A stretch of 64,000 bases of DNA from Xylocopilactobacillus apicola (GTDB taxonomy: Bacteria; Bacillota; Bacilli; Lactobacillales; Lactobacillaceae): positions 930,001 to 994,000 of the forward strand of contig NZ_AP026802.1 in assembly GCF_033095985.1 (NCBI RefSeq), read 5' to 3'. Of the stretch, positions 1 to 8,703 are shown in pieces; position 1 is the stretch's first letter; each line of letters starts with the position of its first letter. The notes beneath the pieces were generated by a model. The model was not told the DNA's origin, searched no databases, and saw nothing but the letters and a program-made list of their open reading frames with translations. A program made the position numbers and the translations under genes.

Positions 1-1
1 T

Positions 2-286
2 AAAGCCGTCATGGGTAAATCGGTTTTTGAAGATGAAGTTGCCGATAAAATTAAAAATAATCCTGCTAAAGTTCAAGAAGAGGAATTGTTTGAAACCCTT
101 ACTAATCGGGAATTAGAAGTTTTGCGTTTGATTGGTGAAGGAAAGACCAATAAAGAGATTGGTGATGAGCTATACATCTCGTTAAAAACGGTAAAAACCC
201 ATGTTTCTAATATATTAAATAAACTTAATGTTCAAGACCGTACTCAAGCCACAATTTATGCATTTAAGCATGGATTAGTGAAGTAA
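2..286 (+). CDS. Response regulator, C-terminal LuxR/NarL-type DNA-binding part (cut by left edge)
   Basis: The reading frame is open from the left edge and only the last ~94 residues are present. A helix-turn-helix of the LuxR/FixJ type is clear: [20 protein letters not shown], then a recognition helix around [16 protein letters not shown], ending shortly after at the stop. In this family an N-terminal receiver domain, phosphorylated by a sensor kinase, controls DNA binding by this domain. The spacing and wording resemble the LiaR/VraR cell-envelope stress regulators, but the receiver and partner kinase lie outside the window, so that assignment is an inference. The internal ATG at 11 is not the true start, because the coding frame continues upstream of it. 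Confidence 0.85.
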   Translation, partial: KAVMGKSVFEDEVADKIKNNPAKVQEEELFETLTNRELEVLRLIGEGKTNKEIGDELYISLKTVKTHVSNILNKLNVQDRTQATIYAFKHGLVK

Positions 287-301
287 ATACACTTTTTAAA
301 C

Positions 302-324
302 ATCCGGGGTAACTCGGATTTTTT
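302..324 (+). terminator. Probable weak rho-independent terminator
   Basis: ATCCG and CGGAT form a 5-6 bp stem around an 8-base loop, followed by six T. It sits 16 bases after the response-regulator stop. The stem is short, so termination may be partial. Confidence 0.5.
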
Positions 325-450
325 GGTGGAAAAAAGTTTCTCAAAGTGGAACTTTTTTAAAAAGATTAACAAAATCCCTGAATGTAAGCGTTCCACCATT
401 TTTTGACCATTTGCAATTATAATGGACAAAAAATGAAAGTGTAGGGATGG

Positions 451-2013
451 ATGAAAGATAAAATTCAAAAATTCGGTGGAGCAATGTTTACACCAATCAT
501 GCTGTTTTCTTTTTCAGGTATAATTTTGGCGATTACTATTATTTTTATGAATCCAATTATCATGGGAAAAATTGCTCAGCCGACGACAATGTGGTACAAA
601 TTTTGGGACATTCTTAGTTCGGGTTTTTGGACCGTATTTAACAATTTAGAACTTCTTTTTGTTATTGCTTTACCGGTAGGGTTAGCTAAGAAGTCATTGG
701 CACGGATTAGTATGGAATCATTTGTGATTTATACCGCCTTTAATTATTTCACTGGATCGATTTTGAAATATTTTGGTAAAAATCTTGGAGTTAATTTTAG
801 TCAAGATGCAGTAACGGGTTCTGGCTTAAAGATGATTGGCGGGATAAAAACCTTAGATACTGGAATTGTTGGCTCAATCGTTATTGCGTTAATGGTTGTT
901 TATATTCATGACCATTTTATTGATAAAAAGGTTCCGGACTGGCTTGCAATGTTTAACGGATCTTCACTAGTTGTATTTATTGGAATGTTGCTGTCAGTGG
1001 TTTTGGCACTAGTTTTTTGTATTACTTGGCCATTTTTCCAACGTGGAATGGCTCATTTGCAATCTTTCTTTGTAAATAGCGGGGGGTTTGGCGTTTGGAG
1101 TTATTCCTTATTGGAACGACTACTTTTGCCCACAGGTTTGCATCATTTATTAACGCAGCCTTTTAGCTATGGAAGTGTAATTGTGAATGAAGGGCTGACC
1201 ACATATTGGTTAAATCATTTAGTAGCGTTTAGTGAATCAACTAAATCTTTAGCGCAGTTAGCACCAGGCATGGCTTTTAAACTTTACGGTCAAAATAAGG
1301 TTTTTGCTGCTCCAGGAGTTGCAGCGGCTCTTTATATGTCAGCTAAACCAGAAAATAAGAAGAAAGTTGCAGCAATTGTAATTCCGGCCGCACTTTCAGC
1401 AGTTGTTGGTGGAATTACAGAGCCTTTAGAGTTTACTTTCTTATTTGTTGCTCCGATTCTTTATGTTATTTACTCCGTCTTGTGTGCGACTTTAACTTTG
1501 GCGATGTATTTAATCGGTTTACGGGGAGATTTTACTAGTGGAATTATTACTTGGTTGGCCAAAAATTGGATTCCACTTTGGCATAATCACCATAACGAGT
1601 ATTTAGCCCAGATTGGAGTCGGGTTGGTCTTTATATTAATCTTCTTTTTGGTATTCTGGTTTGTAATTACTAAATTTGATTTTAAAACACCAGGACGTCA
1701 GGATACTGGAGAAACAAAGTTATTTTCGAAAAAAGATTATAAAGCCAAACAAGCAGAAAGCAATGCAGAAAATGAATTTCAAAGAAAGGCGATTGATGCG
1801 TTGGCTGGATTAGGAGGTAAAGAAAATATCCGAAATGTGACTAATTGTGCGACAAGGTTGCGAGTCACCGTTAATGATGTTCAAATAGTTAAAAGCGATG
1901 ACTATTTTACCGAAATGGGCGCGCTAGGTGTTGTTAGAAAGGGAGATAATATCCAGATTATTATTGGTATTAGTGTTCCGCAAGTTAAAGACGAATTTGA
2001 TAAATTATTATAA
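451..2013 (+). CDS. PTS transporter EIICB, glucose superfamily (alpha-glucoside/maltose-like)
   Basis: A sugar phosphotransferase membrane permease that imports and phosphorylates a sugar. Residues ~1-410 form the EIIC domain with about ten hydrophobic segments and the family motif GGITEPLEFTF. Residues ~445-520 form the EIIB domain with the phosphocysteine in NVTNCATRLRV. The opening GGAMFTPIMLFSFSG and overall order resemble alpha-glucoside (MalB/AglA-type) permeases, but substrate cannot be fixed from sequence. No EIIA domain is fused, so phosphate must come from an EIIA encoded elsewhere. AGGGATGG precedes the ATG at 451. The next gene starts 14 bases after the stop, so it is probably co-transcribed. 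Confidence 0.88.
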   Translation: MKDKIQKFGGAMFTPIMLFSFSGIILAITIIFMNPIIMGKIAQPTTMWYKFWDILSSGFWTVFNNLELLFVIALPVGLAKKSLARISMESFVIYTAFNYFTGSILKYFGKNLGVNFSQDAVTGSGLKMIGGIKTLDTGIVGSIVIALMVVYIHDHFIDKKVPDWLAMFNGSSLVVFIGMLLSVVLALVFCITWPFFQRGMAHLQSFFVNSGGFGVWSYSLLERLLLPTGLHHLLTQPFSYGSVIVNEGLTTYWLNHLVAFSESTKSLAQLAPGMAFKLYGQNKVFAAPGVAAALYMSAKPENKKKVAAIVIPAALSAVVGGITEPLEFTFLFVAPILYVIYSVLCATLTLAMYLIGLRGDFTSGIITWLAKNWIPLWHNHHNEYLAQIGVGLVFILIFFLVFWFVITKFDFKTPGRQDTGETKLFSKKDYKAKQAESNAENEFQRKAIDALAGLGGKENIRNVTNCATRLRVTVNDVQIVKSDDYFTEMGALGVVRKGDNIQIIIGISVPQVKDEFDKLL

Positions 2014-2027
2014 AGAAAGAAGAATTT

Positions 2028-2756
2028 TTGAAAATGATAACTGCAAAAATTGATACTCATACTCATACGATTGCCTCTATTCATGCATATAGTACTTTGA
2101 AAGAGAATATTACTGAAGCGAAGAAAAAAGGATTAACTGGTTTGGCAGTGACTGATCACGCTCCTGGGTTGGGTTTAGGAGACACTTTTCCTAAAACTTA
2201 TTTTGGCAATATGCGAAAAGCAATTCCTAAATTTGTTGAAGGATTGAGAATTTTTAAAGGGGTTGAATGTAATGTTTTAGACTACGATGGTACGCTCGAC
2301 TTGCCAACAACTACGCTTCAAAAAATGGATTTGGTGATTGCCTCTTGTCATGCACAGGTTGTTAAACCAACCACACTTGAAAAGCAGGATCAGCTTTGGA
2401 TGAACATTGCGAGAAATCCGTATGTTGATATTATTGGTCATCCAGGAGATGAAGCATTTCGCTTTTCTTTTGAGAAAGTAATTCAAGAATTTAAAAAATA
2501 TGATAAAATCGTTGAAATTAATTCCTCATCATTTCCGTATCGAAAAAATGCTCGCAAAAATTGCCAGGAAATTGCGTTATTGTGTAAGAAGTATAGAGTC
2601 AAGATTACAATCAGTTCTGATGCACATTTTTATACTGAAATTGGGAACTTTGAAGAGGCATTAAAAATGTTAGAATCCATTGACTTTCCAGCAGAATTAA
2701 TCGTTAATCGTGATCTGGAAAGTTTAACTGCCGCTTTGACACACTGCGAAAAATGA
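2028..2756 (+). CDS. PHP-domain metal-dependent phosphatase/hydrolase
   Basis: A ~242-residue PHP-domain protein of the YcdX/histidinol-phosphatase-like class. Metal-binding signatures are visible in order: DTHTHT near the N-terminus, VTDHAPG (~residues 42-48), VECN (~82), IGHPGD (~145) and SSDAHF (~198). Members hydrolyse phosphate esters with a multi-metal centre. It follows the EIICB gene closely, so a role on a phosphorylated sugar imported by that permease is plausible but only inferred from context. The start is ambiguous: TTG at 2028 is well spaced from the GAAAGAAG purine stretch, while the ATG at 2034 is two codons later. The gene converges with the RpiR gene, whose stop lies one base beyond. 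Confidence 0.85.
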   Translation: MKMITAKIDTHTHTIASIHAYSTLKENITEAKKKGLTGLAVTDHAPGLGLGDTFPKTYFGNMRKAIPKFVEGLRIFKGVECNVLDYDGTLDLPTTTLQKMDLVIASCHAQVVKPTTLEKQDQLWMNIARNPYVDIIGHPGDEAFRFSFEKVIQEFKKYDKIVEINSSSFPYRKNARKNCQEIALLCKKYRVKITISSDAHFYTEIGNFEEALKMLESIDFPAELIVNRDLESLTAALTHCEK

Positions 2757-2757
2757 T

Positions 2758-3498
2758 TTAAGCTTCACAGTTAAGAAATTGTTTCACGATCAAATCCAGG
2801 AGCAAACAAAGAGGGACGTAGGAAGTATAAAAGCCATTGGTATCGGTTGTTTGCAAATATAAATTAAAGGAAGACATGCTGGCAAGGGGGTTGACAAGAA
2901 ATCTTGTAATTGAGACAACAATAATCCCTTTTTCTTTCAAAAAAGGTAGTTCTTTGATAACTGTATCGGCTTGTCCGTTCATGGAAACAACAAATAAAAT
3001 ATCGTCTTTTTGCATAACTGAATTGTTTAGCTTCAGTTCAATGCTAGTGGGAAAAGAGATGATCGCTTTTTTAGCTGCGACCATCCCTCTTTTGAAATCT
3101 TCGAGAATATTTTTGGCTCCATAGCCAGTAGCATAAGTATAAATTCTCGGAGCTTGCTTCATTTTTCGGCAGAGCATTGCTAATTGATCAAAATCGATTA
3201 AATTCATAGTTTCGCTTAAATCCAATTTGGTCTGTTCTAAGATGTTTTGGCTATTAAGCAATTTATCGGCTTGTTCCAGCTCTCTTTTTAACTGATATTT
3301 AAATTCACTGTAGCCAGAATATCCAATATTTTTGCAAAGTCGAATAATAAATGATTTAGAAATCAAAGCTTTCTTGGCGAGTTCATTGATTGTTAAATTG
3401 GAAAAATCTCTTTTGTTGGTCAGAATTCTTGATAGAGTCTGACGCTCGTTAACGTTTAAATCATGGTAGTGCTCGTTGAATGCCGATTCTATCGTCAT
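2758..3498 (-). CDS. RpiR/MurR-family transcriptional regulator
   Basis: A 246-residue regulator. Residues ~1-75 form the RpiR-type helix-turn-helix (NELAKKALISKSFIIRLCKN is the recognition region). Residues ~105-240 form a sugar-phosphate-binding SIS domain (YTYATGYGAKNILEDFKRGM, then DDILFVVSMNGQADTVIKEL). RpiR proteins usually sense phosphosugars such as MurNAc-6-P. AAGGAG stands well placed before the ATG at 3498. It is divergent from the EIIB gene at 3688, with a perfect 12-bp palindrome in the 189-base gap, so control of the EIIB-EIIA operon and probably of the MupG-like gene is likely. Confidence 0.9.
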   Translation of the reverse strand: MTIESAFNEHYHDLNVNERQTLSRILTNKRDFSNLTINELAKKALISKSFIIRLCKNIGYSGYSEFKYQLKRELEQADKLLNSQNILEQTKLDLSETMNLIDFDQLAMLCRKMKQAPRIYTYATGYGAKNILEDFKRGMVAAKKAIISFPTSIELKLNNSVMQKDDILFVVSMNGQADTVIKELPFLKEKGIIVVSITRFLVNPLASMSSFNLYLQTTDTNGFYTSYVPLCLLLDLIVKQFLNCEA

Positions 3499-3585
3499 TG
3501 TGAACTCCTTGGGTATGCTAAAATTATCTGTTTTTTATTATAATTCAAAAAATTGAAAAACCAATGTTTAAAATTTAGTTTAGTG

Positions 3586-3597
3586 ATTTGATCAAAT
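3586..3597. promoter_or_regulatory. Candidate operator palindrome ATTTGATCAAAT
   Basis: A perfect 12-bp palindrome in the divergent gap between the RpiR regulator and the EIIB gene. It lies just upstream of where the -35 of the EIIB promoter would be. Its position suggests it is the regulator's binding site; this is inference from location. Confidence 0.5.
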
Positions 3598-3619
3598 GAT
3601 TTTTTCGTTTTGGAAATTG

Positions 3620-3628
3620 TGGTAGAAT
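3620..3628 (+). promoter_or_regulatory. Extended -10 promoter for the EIIB-EIIA operon
   Basis: TGGTAGAAT is an extended -10 element (TGn plus TAGAAT) 60 bases upstream of the EIIB ATG. No good -35 is seen, which is compatible with an extended -10 or activated promoter. Confidence 0.5.
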
Positions 3629-3687
3629 AGAAAAAGGGTAGAAATTAAAGACGATCTTTGTTACCAATTTTAAAGGAGTAATATATA

Positions 3688-3996
3688 ATGAGTGAAAAAA
3701 CGATTATGCTAGTTTGTGCTGCTGGGATGTCAACGAGTTTGTTGGTTAGTAAGATGCAAAAATCTGCTGAAGAGAAAAATATTGATGTTAAGATTTTTGC
3801 TACATCAAGCTCAGATGCAGATTCTAAGTTGGAGACAGAACACCCAGATGTCTTAATGCTTGGACCTCAGGTTCGTTACATGTTGGATGATTTTAAGAAA
3901 CGGGTTTCAATTCCGGTTGAAGTTATTAACATGCAAGATTACGGCATGATGAATGGTGCTAAAGTTTTAGATCAAGCAATGAGTTTAATCAAATAA
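3688..3996 (+). CDS. PTS EIIB, lactose/cellobiose family
   Basis: A 102-residue cytoplasmic EIIB protein. The N-terminal beta-strand and P-loop-like segment IMLVCAAGMSTSLLVSKM carries the phosphocysteine (Cys10), as in CelA/ChbB. It accepts phosphate from EIIA and passes it to the sugar bound by EIIC. AAAGGAG precedes the ATG. It is followed after 19 bases by EIIA. No EIIC of the lactose/cellobiose family is adjacent, so its membrane partner must be encoded elsewhere or be shared. Confidence 0.93.
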   Translation: MSEKTIMLVCAAGMSTSLLVSKMQKSAEEKNIDVKIFATSSSDADSKLETEHPDVLMLGPQVRYMLDDFKKRVSIPVEVINMQDYGMMNGAKVLDQAMSLIK

Positions 3997-4015
3997 ATTT
4001 ACGAAGGATTAATTG

Positions 4016-4339
4016 ATGGAAGAGAATGATGAAACTTTACAAGCCGTGATGGGCTTAATTATGAATGGTGGAAATGCTAAAGGTTCAGCTTTTGAAGCAA
4101 TTAAAGCTGCAAAAAAAGGCGATTTCACTGAAGCTGATGCTAAATTGAAGGAATCAGATAAGTTCTTAGCAGAAGCGCATAATTCTCAAACCGGTATGTT
4201 AACAAAGGAAGCTAGTGGTGAGCATGTCCCGGTTTCGTTACTGATGGTTCACGGTCAGGATCACATTATGAATGCAATTACTTTTCGCGATTTAGCTGGT
4301 GAAATAGTTGATCTGTATAAAAAACTAGCTGAAAAATAA
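4016..4339 (+). CDS. PTS EIIA, lactose/cellobiose family
   Basis: A ~107-residue all-helical EIIA. The segment ESDKFLAEAHNSQT contains the phosphohistidine in the usual AHxxQT context, and LLMVHGQDHIMNAI is the conserved C-terminal helix. It takes phosphate from HPr and gives it to EIIB. AAGGA sits eight bases before the ATG at 4016; a TTG at 4013 is an alternative start. It ends the operon before a clear terminator. Confidence 0.92.
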   Translation: MEENDETLQAVMGLIMNGGNAKGSAFEAIKAAKKGDFTEADAKLKESDKFLAEAHNSQTGMLTKEASGEHVPVSLLMVHGQDHIMNAITFRDLAGEIVDLYKKLAEK

Positions 4340-4354
4340 AGTACTTGAAGAAAA

Positions 4355-4379
4355 AGTCAACTTTGGTTGGCTTTTTTTA
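4355..4379 (+). terminator. Rho-independent terminator after EIIA
   Basis: AGTCAAC pairs with GTTGGCT (one T-G wobble) around TTTG, followed by seven T. It separates the EIIB-EIIA transcript from the MupG-like gene. Confidence 0.85.
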
Positions 4380-4406
4380 TATGTATCCTTATTTGGTAAT
4401 TGGCTG

Positions 4407-4412
4407 TATAAT
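4407..4412 (+). promoter_or_regulatory. -10 element TATAAT upstream of the MupG-like gene
   Basis: A consensus TATAAT lies 30 bases before the GTG start and after the preceding terminator, so the gene has its own promoter. The -35 is not convincing. Confidence 0.45.
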
Positions 4413-4442
4413 TAGAAGTAAATACATCTTGAGGTGATTAAA

Positions 4443-5537
4443 GTGCGAATGTTAGGAATTTCAGTTTATCCAGAGCAGTCAGATTATGATTCTGATAGAA
4501 AATATTTAGATTTAGCTCATAAATATGGTTATGAGCGGGTTTTTACTTCTTTACTCCAGTTAAAAGATGATAACGGAGAAGATATTTTATCAAAATTTAA
4601 AAAAGTTGTCGACTATGCAAATTCGCTGGGAATGAAAGTTATTGTTGATATTAATCCGGCTCTATTTACAGACTTAGAGATCAAATACGACGATCTAAAA
4701 TTTTTTAGCGACTTAAACGTTTGGGGCTTGCGTTTAGATGAGGGATTCAGTGGGTTGGAAGAAGCTCAAATGACAAGGAACCCTTATGGATTAAAAATTG
4801 AGTTGAATATGAGCCGCGGTACCCATTATCTAGATCAAATTATGGATTATGCACCAAATTCTGATAATTTATTAGGTTGTCATAATTTTTATCCACAGTC
4901 GTATACAGGACTGAGTGAAAATATTTTTAATGAATATTCTAAGGGTTATCGTCAATTTAATATTCATAGTGCGGCATTTGTTTCTTCGCATGTTGCAACA
5001 ATGGGACCTTGGCCAGTTAGCGAAGGCTTGCCAACACTAGAGAGTGATCGAAATCGGCCAGTTGCGTCTCAGGTAAATCATTTATTGCTGAGCAATCAAG
5101 TTGACGATGTAATTGTTGGGAATGCATATGCCAGCGAGGAAGAGTTGAAATCTATTGCATCTGCCTTCAAGGCTCCTGAACCTTTTTTGCAAGTGAATTT
5201 TGGATCCAAAATGAATGAAACTGAAAGAAAAATTGCTTTAGACGAAATTCAGTTATATCGGGGCGATGCTTCAGCCTACTTACTGCGTTCAACAATGTCT
5301 CGGATTAAATACAAAAATGAATCAATTCCAGCTCATGATCAAAATGGAAAATTTCAGCGCGGTGATGTAATTATCGTTAATGATGATTATGCACGTTATA
5401 AGGGTGAATTACAGATTGCGCTTTGTGAATTTCCTAACGATGGCAAACGTAATGTGGTTGGACGTCTGACAGAAAGTGATCTTCCTTTGTTGGATTATGT
5501 GAAGCCTTGGAGCAGTTTTAAATTAATTGAAGCTTAA
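4443..5537 (+). CDS. MupG-like (DUF871) 6-phospho-N-acetylmuramidase family protein
   Basis: A 364-residue protein of the DUF871/MupG family. Residues ~1-235 form a TIM barrel (LGISVYPEQSDYDSDRKYLD, then RVFTSLLQL, VIVDINP, LRLDEGF, CHNFYPQ). Residues ~245-364 form a small C-terminal cyclophilin-like domain. Staphylococcus aureus MupG hydrolyses MurNAc-6P-GlcNAc during cell-wall recycling, and relatives are often next to PTS genes, as here. GAGGTGAT matches the anti-SD and is best spaced for GTG 4443; GTG 4434 lies inside that SD and ATG 4449 is an alternative. Specific substrate is not proven by sequence. Confidence 0.85.
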   Translation: MRMLGISVYPEQSDYDSDRKYLDLAHKYGYERVFTSLLQLKDDNGEDILSKFKKVVDYANSLGMKVIVDINPALFTDLEIKYDDLKFFSDLNVWGLRLDEGFSGLEEAQMTRNPYGLKIELNMSRGTHYLDQIMDYAPNSDNLLGCHNFYPQSYTGLSENIFNEYSKGYRQFNIHSAAFVSSHVATMGPWPVSEGLPTLESDRNRPVASQVNHLLLSNQVDDVIVGNAYASEEELKSIASAFKAPEPFLQVNFGSKMNETERKIALDEIQLYRGDASAYLLRSTMSRIKYKNESIPAHDQNGKFQRGDVIIVNDDYARYKGELQIALCEFPNDGKRNVVGRLTESDLPLLDYVKPWSSFKLIEA

Positions 5538-5544
5538 TAGAGAA

Positions 5545-5576
5545 AAAGATCTACTGTGGTGAGTAGATCTTTTTTT
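5545..5576. terminator. Bidirectional terminator between MupG-like gene and the SMC operon
   Basis: An 11-bp perfect stem (AAAGATCTACT with its complement) around a 6-base loop, with T runs on both strands. It serves the two convergent genes and reaches the stop codon of the SMC gene. Confidence 0.88.
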
Positions 5577-8500
5577 AACGCCAGATTAGGGCGGGATAAA
5601 CGTTATTTAAATGGAATTTTCCATCATTTGTCTGAGTGGGTGCAATTACTTCATATGCGATATTTTCGACACCATCAGCAAGAATTTTGTTTTGAGCACC
5701 ATTTGGCATTGTAGCAATAAAACTAAATCCAAAATGTGAAATAGTTTGAGCAAAAGATTTAGCTGTTTCAGGATCTAATTTATCGGCAAATTCATCAAAC
5801 ATTACAAGATAAGGAGCATCCTTTAAATTAGCTTGCTGAAGAAGCATTTTTGGTACTAACAATAATGGAAGGACCATTGCTTGGGCTTTTTCGGCCCCTG
5901 AGCCCCCAGATTGGACAAATTTATCATCTACTTCTTCGTATTCGTCTTCGTTATTTTGGCGGCGCTTAATCAAAATTCTAAAATTAGACCATTGACGAGG
6001 GTCAAGAAGTTCTTGAGCCTGTTCATTAAAAGCTTCATCATCGTCGGCTAAATCAGTATTATTTGCTAAGCGTCGAAGACGTTGTTGAATTTCTGCTTGC
6101 AGCGCAGGTCGTTCGACCAATTCGGGATCGCAAGCTTCTTCAATTACTTTTTCCAAAACAGTTGATGGTTTCAGTTCAACTTTTAATTTAATGCTTTGAG
6201 CGTTTTCTGCCCCTTCATTTAAGATTTGGTTGTACTCTTTGATCACATTGTATTGTTCAGTAATGCGATTAATTGCCGCTGCTTCATAGGCTTTTTGGGA
6301 AACATCATTACCAGTTTCTAATGTTCTTAAAGCTTTGATAACACCTACTTCATCGGCGTGTAAAAAATTTAATGCTTGATTAAGATCGAAAGCAACAACT
6401 GTTAAATCGTTTTTTGTTGTTGTTCGTTGCTGACGCATTGCGCTAGCAATTTCTCCTTGCCCCCGTTCTTCGAAAATGGTATCCAATGCATTGCGGTCTA
6501 CTCCGTTTTGATCGTTGTGATGAATTAAATGACTAATAATGCCGCTAAGATCAGCAAAATTATTATTCTTAATTTCACTGCGATGTTGTTTTACAAAATT
6601 AAGTAAATCATCGACAGTTGCCAATTGGAGTTCATTGGGAAAATAGGGTGAAAGGTTTTTTAGATCTAATTCGATTACTGCATTAAGAACCGTTAGTTTT
6701 TGTTTCAAACGGTTCATTTGTAATTGTGCTGCCTTCATCTCTGCCTGAGTTTCATTAATTGTTTGGATTAAATTCTGTTGTTGTTCGCGATAATCATGAT
6801 ATCGTTTTTCAGCATCATCTAAAGCTTGATCAATTTCTGGATTATCTTTCAAACTGGCCGCTTTTTCTTTTAAATTCATGATTGAATTTTTAAGTTCAGA
6901 TACCTCTAAATCTGCTGGCATTTGATTTTTTAAGTTATCGATTAATTTGTTTAAATTGTTTTGCTCACTTTTTAGAGTGTTTTGTTGTTCCTGATATTGC
7001 TTAATTTTGTTTAAAACTCCGCTTAAATCTTTATTTGCTTGATCTAAAGAAGTTAGAAGTTCAGGGTGTTTAATCATCACAGTTAGATCAGGATGATTAT
7101 ATATAATTTCTTTTTGTTCATTAAGCAAGTCTTGATTCTGATCATTGATTTTAGATGTTCCAGCATCGTGAATATTACGATTGTCTTCAATTAGGCGGTT
7201 GTGAGCACGATTAGAAAGTGGTCCTTGCAATCTTTCGTTAATCTGTTGCTCCATTTGATTTTTCATTTCTTCAACAAAATTCACATTTAGACCGAGTTTA
7301 GTTATAGTTTGATTAATTGATTGATATTGATTATTAGCGTCTTTGATTTGATTTAGATATGTTTTTAAGTAGGCAGCAAACTCAAAAATATCGTCAGTAG
7401 CGAGTAATTTTTCTAAAGTACTTAAATTTTGACTTGTTATTGACTGTAATTTTTCTTTCAAGGGATCTAGTTCAGTAACTCTAATGTTTTTCTCAACATT
7501 CAGGCTCTCTTTTAATTGGTCGGTTATTTTGTCTAATCGGTGGTACAGTTCGTTTAGCTGATCTTGTTGTTTTTGAAAAGTAGTTAATTGCTGATTTTGA
7601 GTAACAATTTGGCCATTTAGAAAACTTTTAAGCTCAATTGAGGTTTTTTGTTCTGCCTTTTGAAATCTAAGATCGTCCAAATGAGTATTTGTACTTTTAA
7701 GTTGATCGTTAAGTTTTTGCTGGCTATAATTTAATTCTTTTAGCTTTTCTTGTGCTTGTTCAACCTTAATTTGTTCACTAGCGAAGTCATGATAGTTTTC
7801 GGTATAAGGATCAAGTAAGACTTCATTTAAATGATTTAAGTTTCGCCAAAAAATTTCTTGTTTAATTTTATCTAACCTTTTTTGACCAGATTTTAAATGT
7901 TCTAAAACTCCGTTCATACGGTTGACTTCTCGTTGACTGTTGGCAACTTTGTTAATTAGATCAGCATCGATGCCTTCCTGGGCATTTTTTAAAGAATCAC
8001 GAATCGGCGTAAAACGGGCACTACCAGCAGTTAAAATCGGAGATGCTAAAAGGCGATAAACATTGGCAAGTTTGCCAAGTGTTTCTCCATCGGTAAATCC
8101 GTAAACTTTTTGGGCGGCAAATTCTCGGTAATCAAGTGCTCGATCAAAGACAGTTAATTTGTCTTCTAAAGATTTGTTAGCTTGAATAAAATCTTCTTTA
8201 TTTAAGCCTTGATCGAACTGATCAGTAGTTACAAGATTGATCGGTTTATCCAGTTCATCGCTGATCACAATAAACCACCAAGTGGGCTTTTTATTATCCC
8301 CAACTATTCTTGTAGCGCCAAGACCTAAAATGATTTGCCTGGTGTCTGATTGCAAGTTTATATAGCTGTAACCAGTCCTTACTTTCATTGCTCCTGCACC
8401 CCAACCGAGGAGCATACTTTCAAAATTACGAGTATCACGAGCGCTGTTTCGAGGATTGATATCTTGATTTAATTTGTCAATCCCTTTTGCTGCATTGAAA

Positions 8501-8688
8501 GAAGGAGTCGAGATGGCACCGTCGATAAGCATCGGGAAAAAGCAGTTAGCAAGGGTAGTTTTACCGACAGCATTTTCGCCAATAAAAGTTATATTACCAG
8601 CTTTGGAAGCAGATAAATCTAATTTTACATATTTATTGAATTGGCGTAAATGGAAGCTTGTAGGGACTAGGTGTTGAAATAAATTCAT
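5575..8688 (-). CDS. SMC-like ATPase of a MksBEF/JetABC (Wadjet-type) condensin
   Basis: A 1037-residue MukB/MksB/JetC-like ATPase, third gene of the operon. Walker A is FIGENAVGKTTLAN (~residues 35-48). Long coiled-coil stretches cover about 270-460 and 530-720, with a hinge-like part between. The ABC signature is QSGGSGAEKAQAM (~930) and Walker B YLVMFDEFADKLD (~965). Such proteins form a DNA loop-extruding complex with a kleisin (JetA/MukF) and a MukE-like subunit. In Wadjet the fourth protein, JetD, cleaves plasmid DNA; no JetD gene is adjacent. GGAGCC precedes the ATG, 15 bases after the preceding gene. Family is clear; whether it is a defence or chromosome-organising system is not. Confidence 0.88.
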   Translation of the reverse strand: MNLFQHLVPTSFHLRQFNKYVKLDLSASKAGNITFIGENAVGKTTLANCFFPMLIDGAISTPSFNAAKGIDKLNQDINPRNSARDTRNFESMLLGWGAGAMKVRTGYSYINLQSDTRQIILGLGATRIVGDNKKPTWWFIVISDELDKPINLVTTDQFDQGLNKEDFIQANKSLEDKLTVFDRALDYREFAAQKVYGFTDGETLGKLANVYRLLASPILTAGSARFTPIRDSLKNAQEGIDADLINKVANSQREVNRMNGVLEHLKSGQKRLDKIKQEIFWRNLNHLNEVLLDPYTENYHDFASEQIKVEQAQEKLKELNYSQQKLNDQLKSTNTHLDDLRFQKAEQKTSIELKSFLNGQIVTQNQQLTTFQKQQDQLNELYHRLDKITDQLKESLNVEKNIRVTELDPLKEKLQSITSQNLSTLEKLLATDDIFEFAAYLKTYLNQIKDANNQYQSINQTITKLGLNVNFVEEMKNQMEQQINERLQGPLSNRAHNRLIEDNRNIHDAGTSKINDQNQDLLNEQKEIIYNHPDLTVMIKHPELLTSLDQANKDLSGVLNKIKQYQEQQNTLKSEQNNLNKLIDNLKNQMPADLEVSELKNSIMNLKEKAASLKDNPEIDQALDDAEKRYHDYREQQQNLIQTINETQAEMKAAQLQMNRLKQKLTVLNAVIELDLKNLSPYFPNELQLATVDDLLNFVKQHRSEIKNNNFADLSGIISHLIHHNDQNGVDRNALDTIFEERGQGEIASAMRQQRTTTKNDLTVVAFDLNQALNFLHADEVGVIKALRTLETGNDVSQKAYEAAAINRITEQYNVIKEYNQILNEGAENAQSIKLKVELKPSTVLEKVIEEACDPELVERPALQAEIQQRLRRLANNTDLADDDEAFNEQAQELLDPRQWSNFRILIKRRQNNEDEYEEVDDKFVQSGGSGAEKAQAMVLPLLLVPKMLLQQANLKDAPYLVMFDEFADKLDPETAKSFAQTISHFGFSFIATMPNGAQNKILADGVENIAYEVIAPTQTNDGKFHLNNVYPALIWR

Positions 8689-8703
8689 AAAAATAGGCTC
8701 CTT

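Noticed and set aside
8474-8677. Open frame opposite the N-terminus of the SMC gene
   Set aside because: It is antisense to the Walker A region, with no ribosome site or domain.
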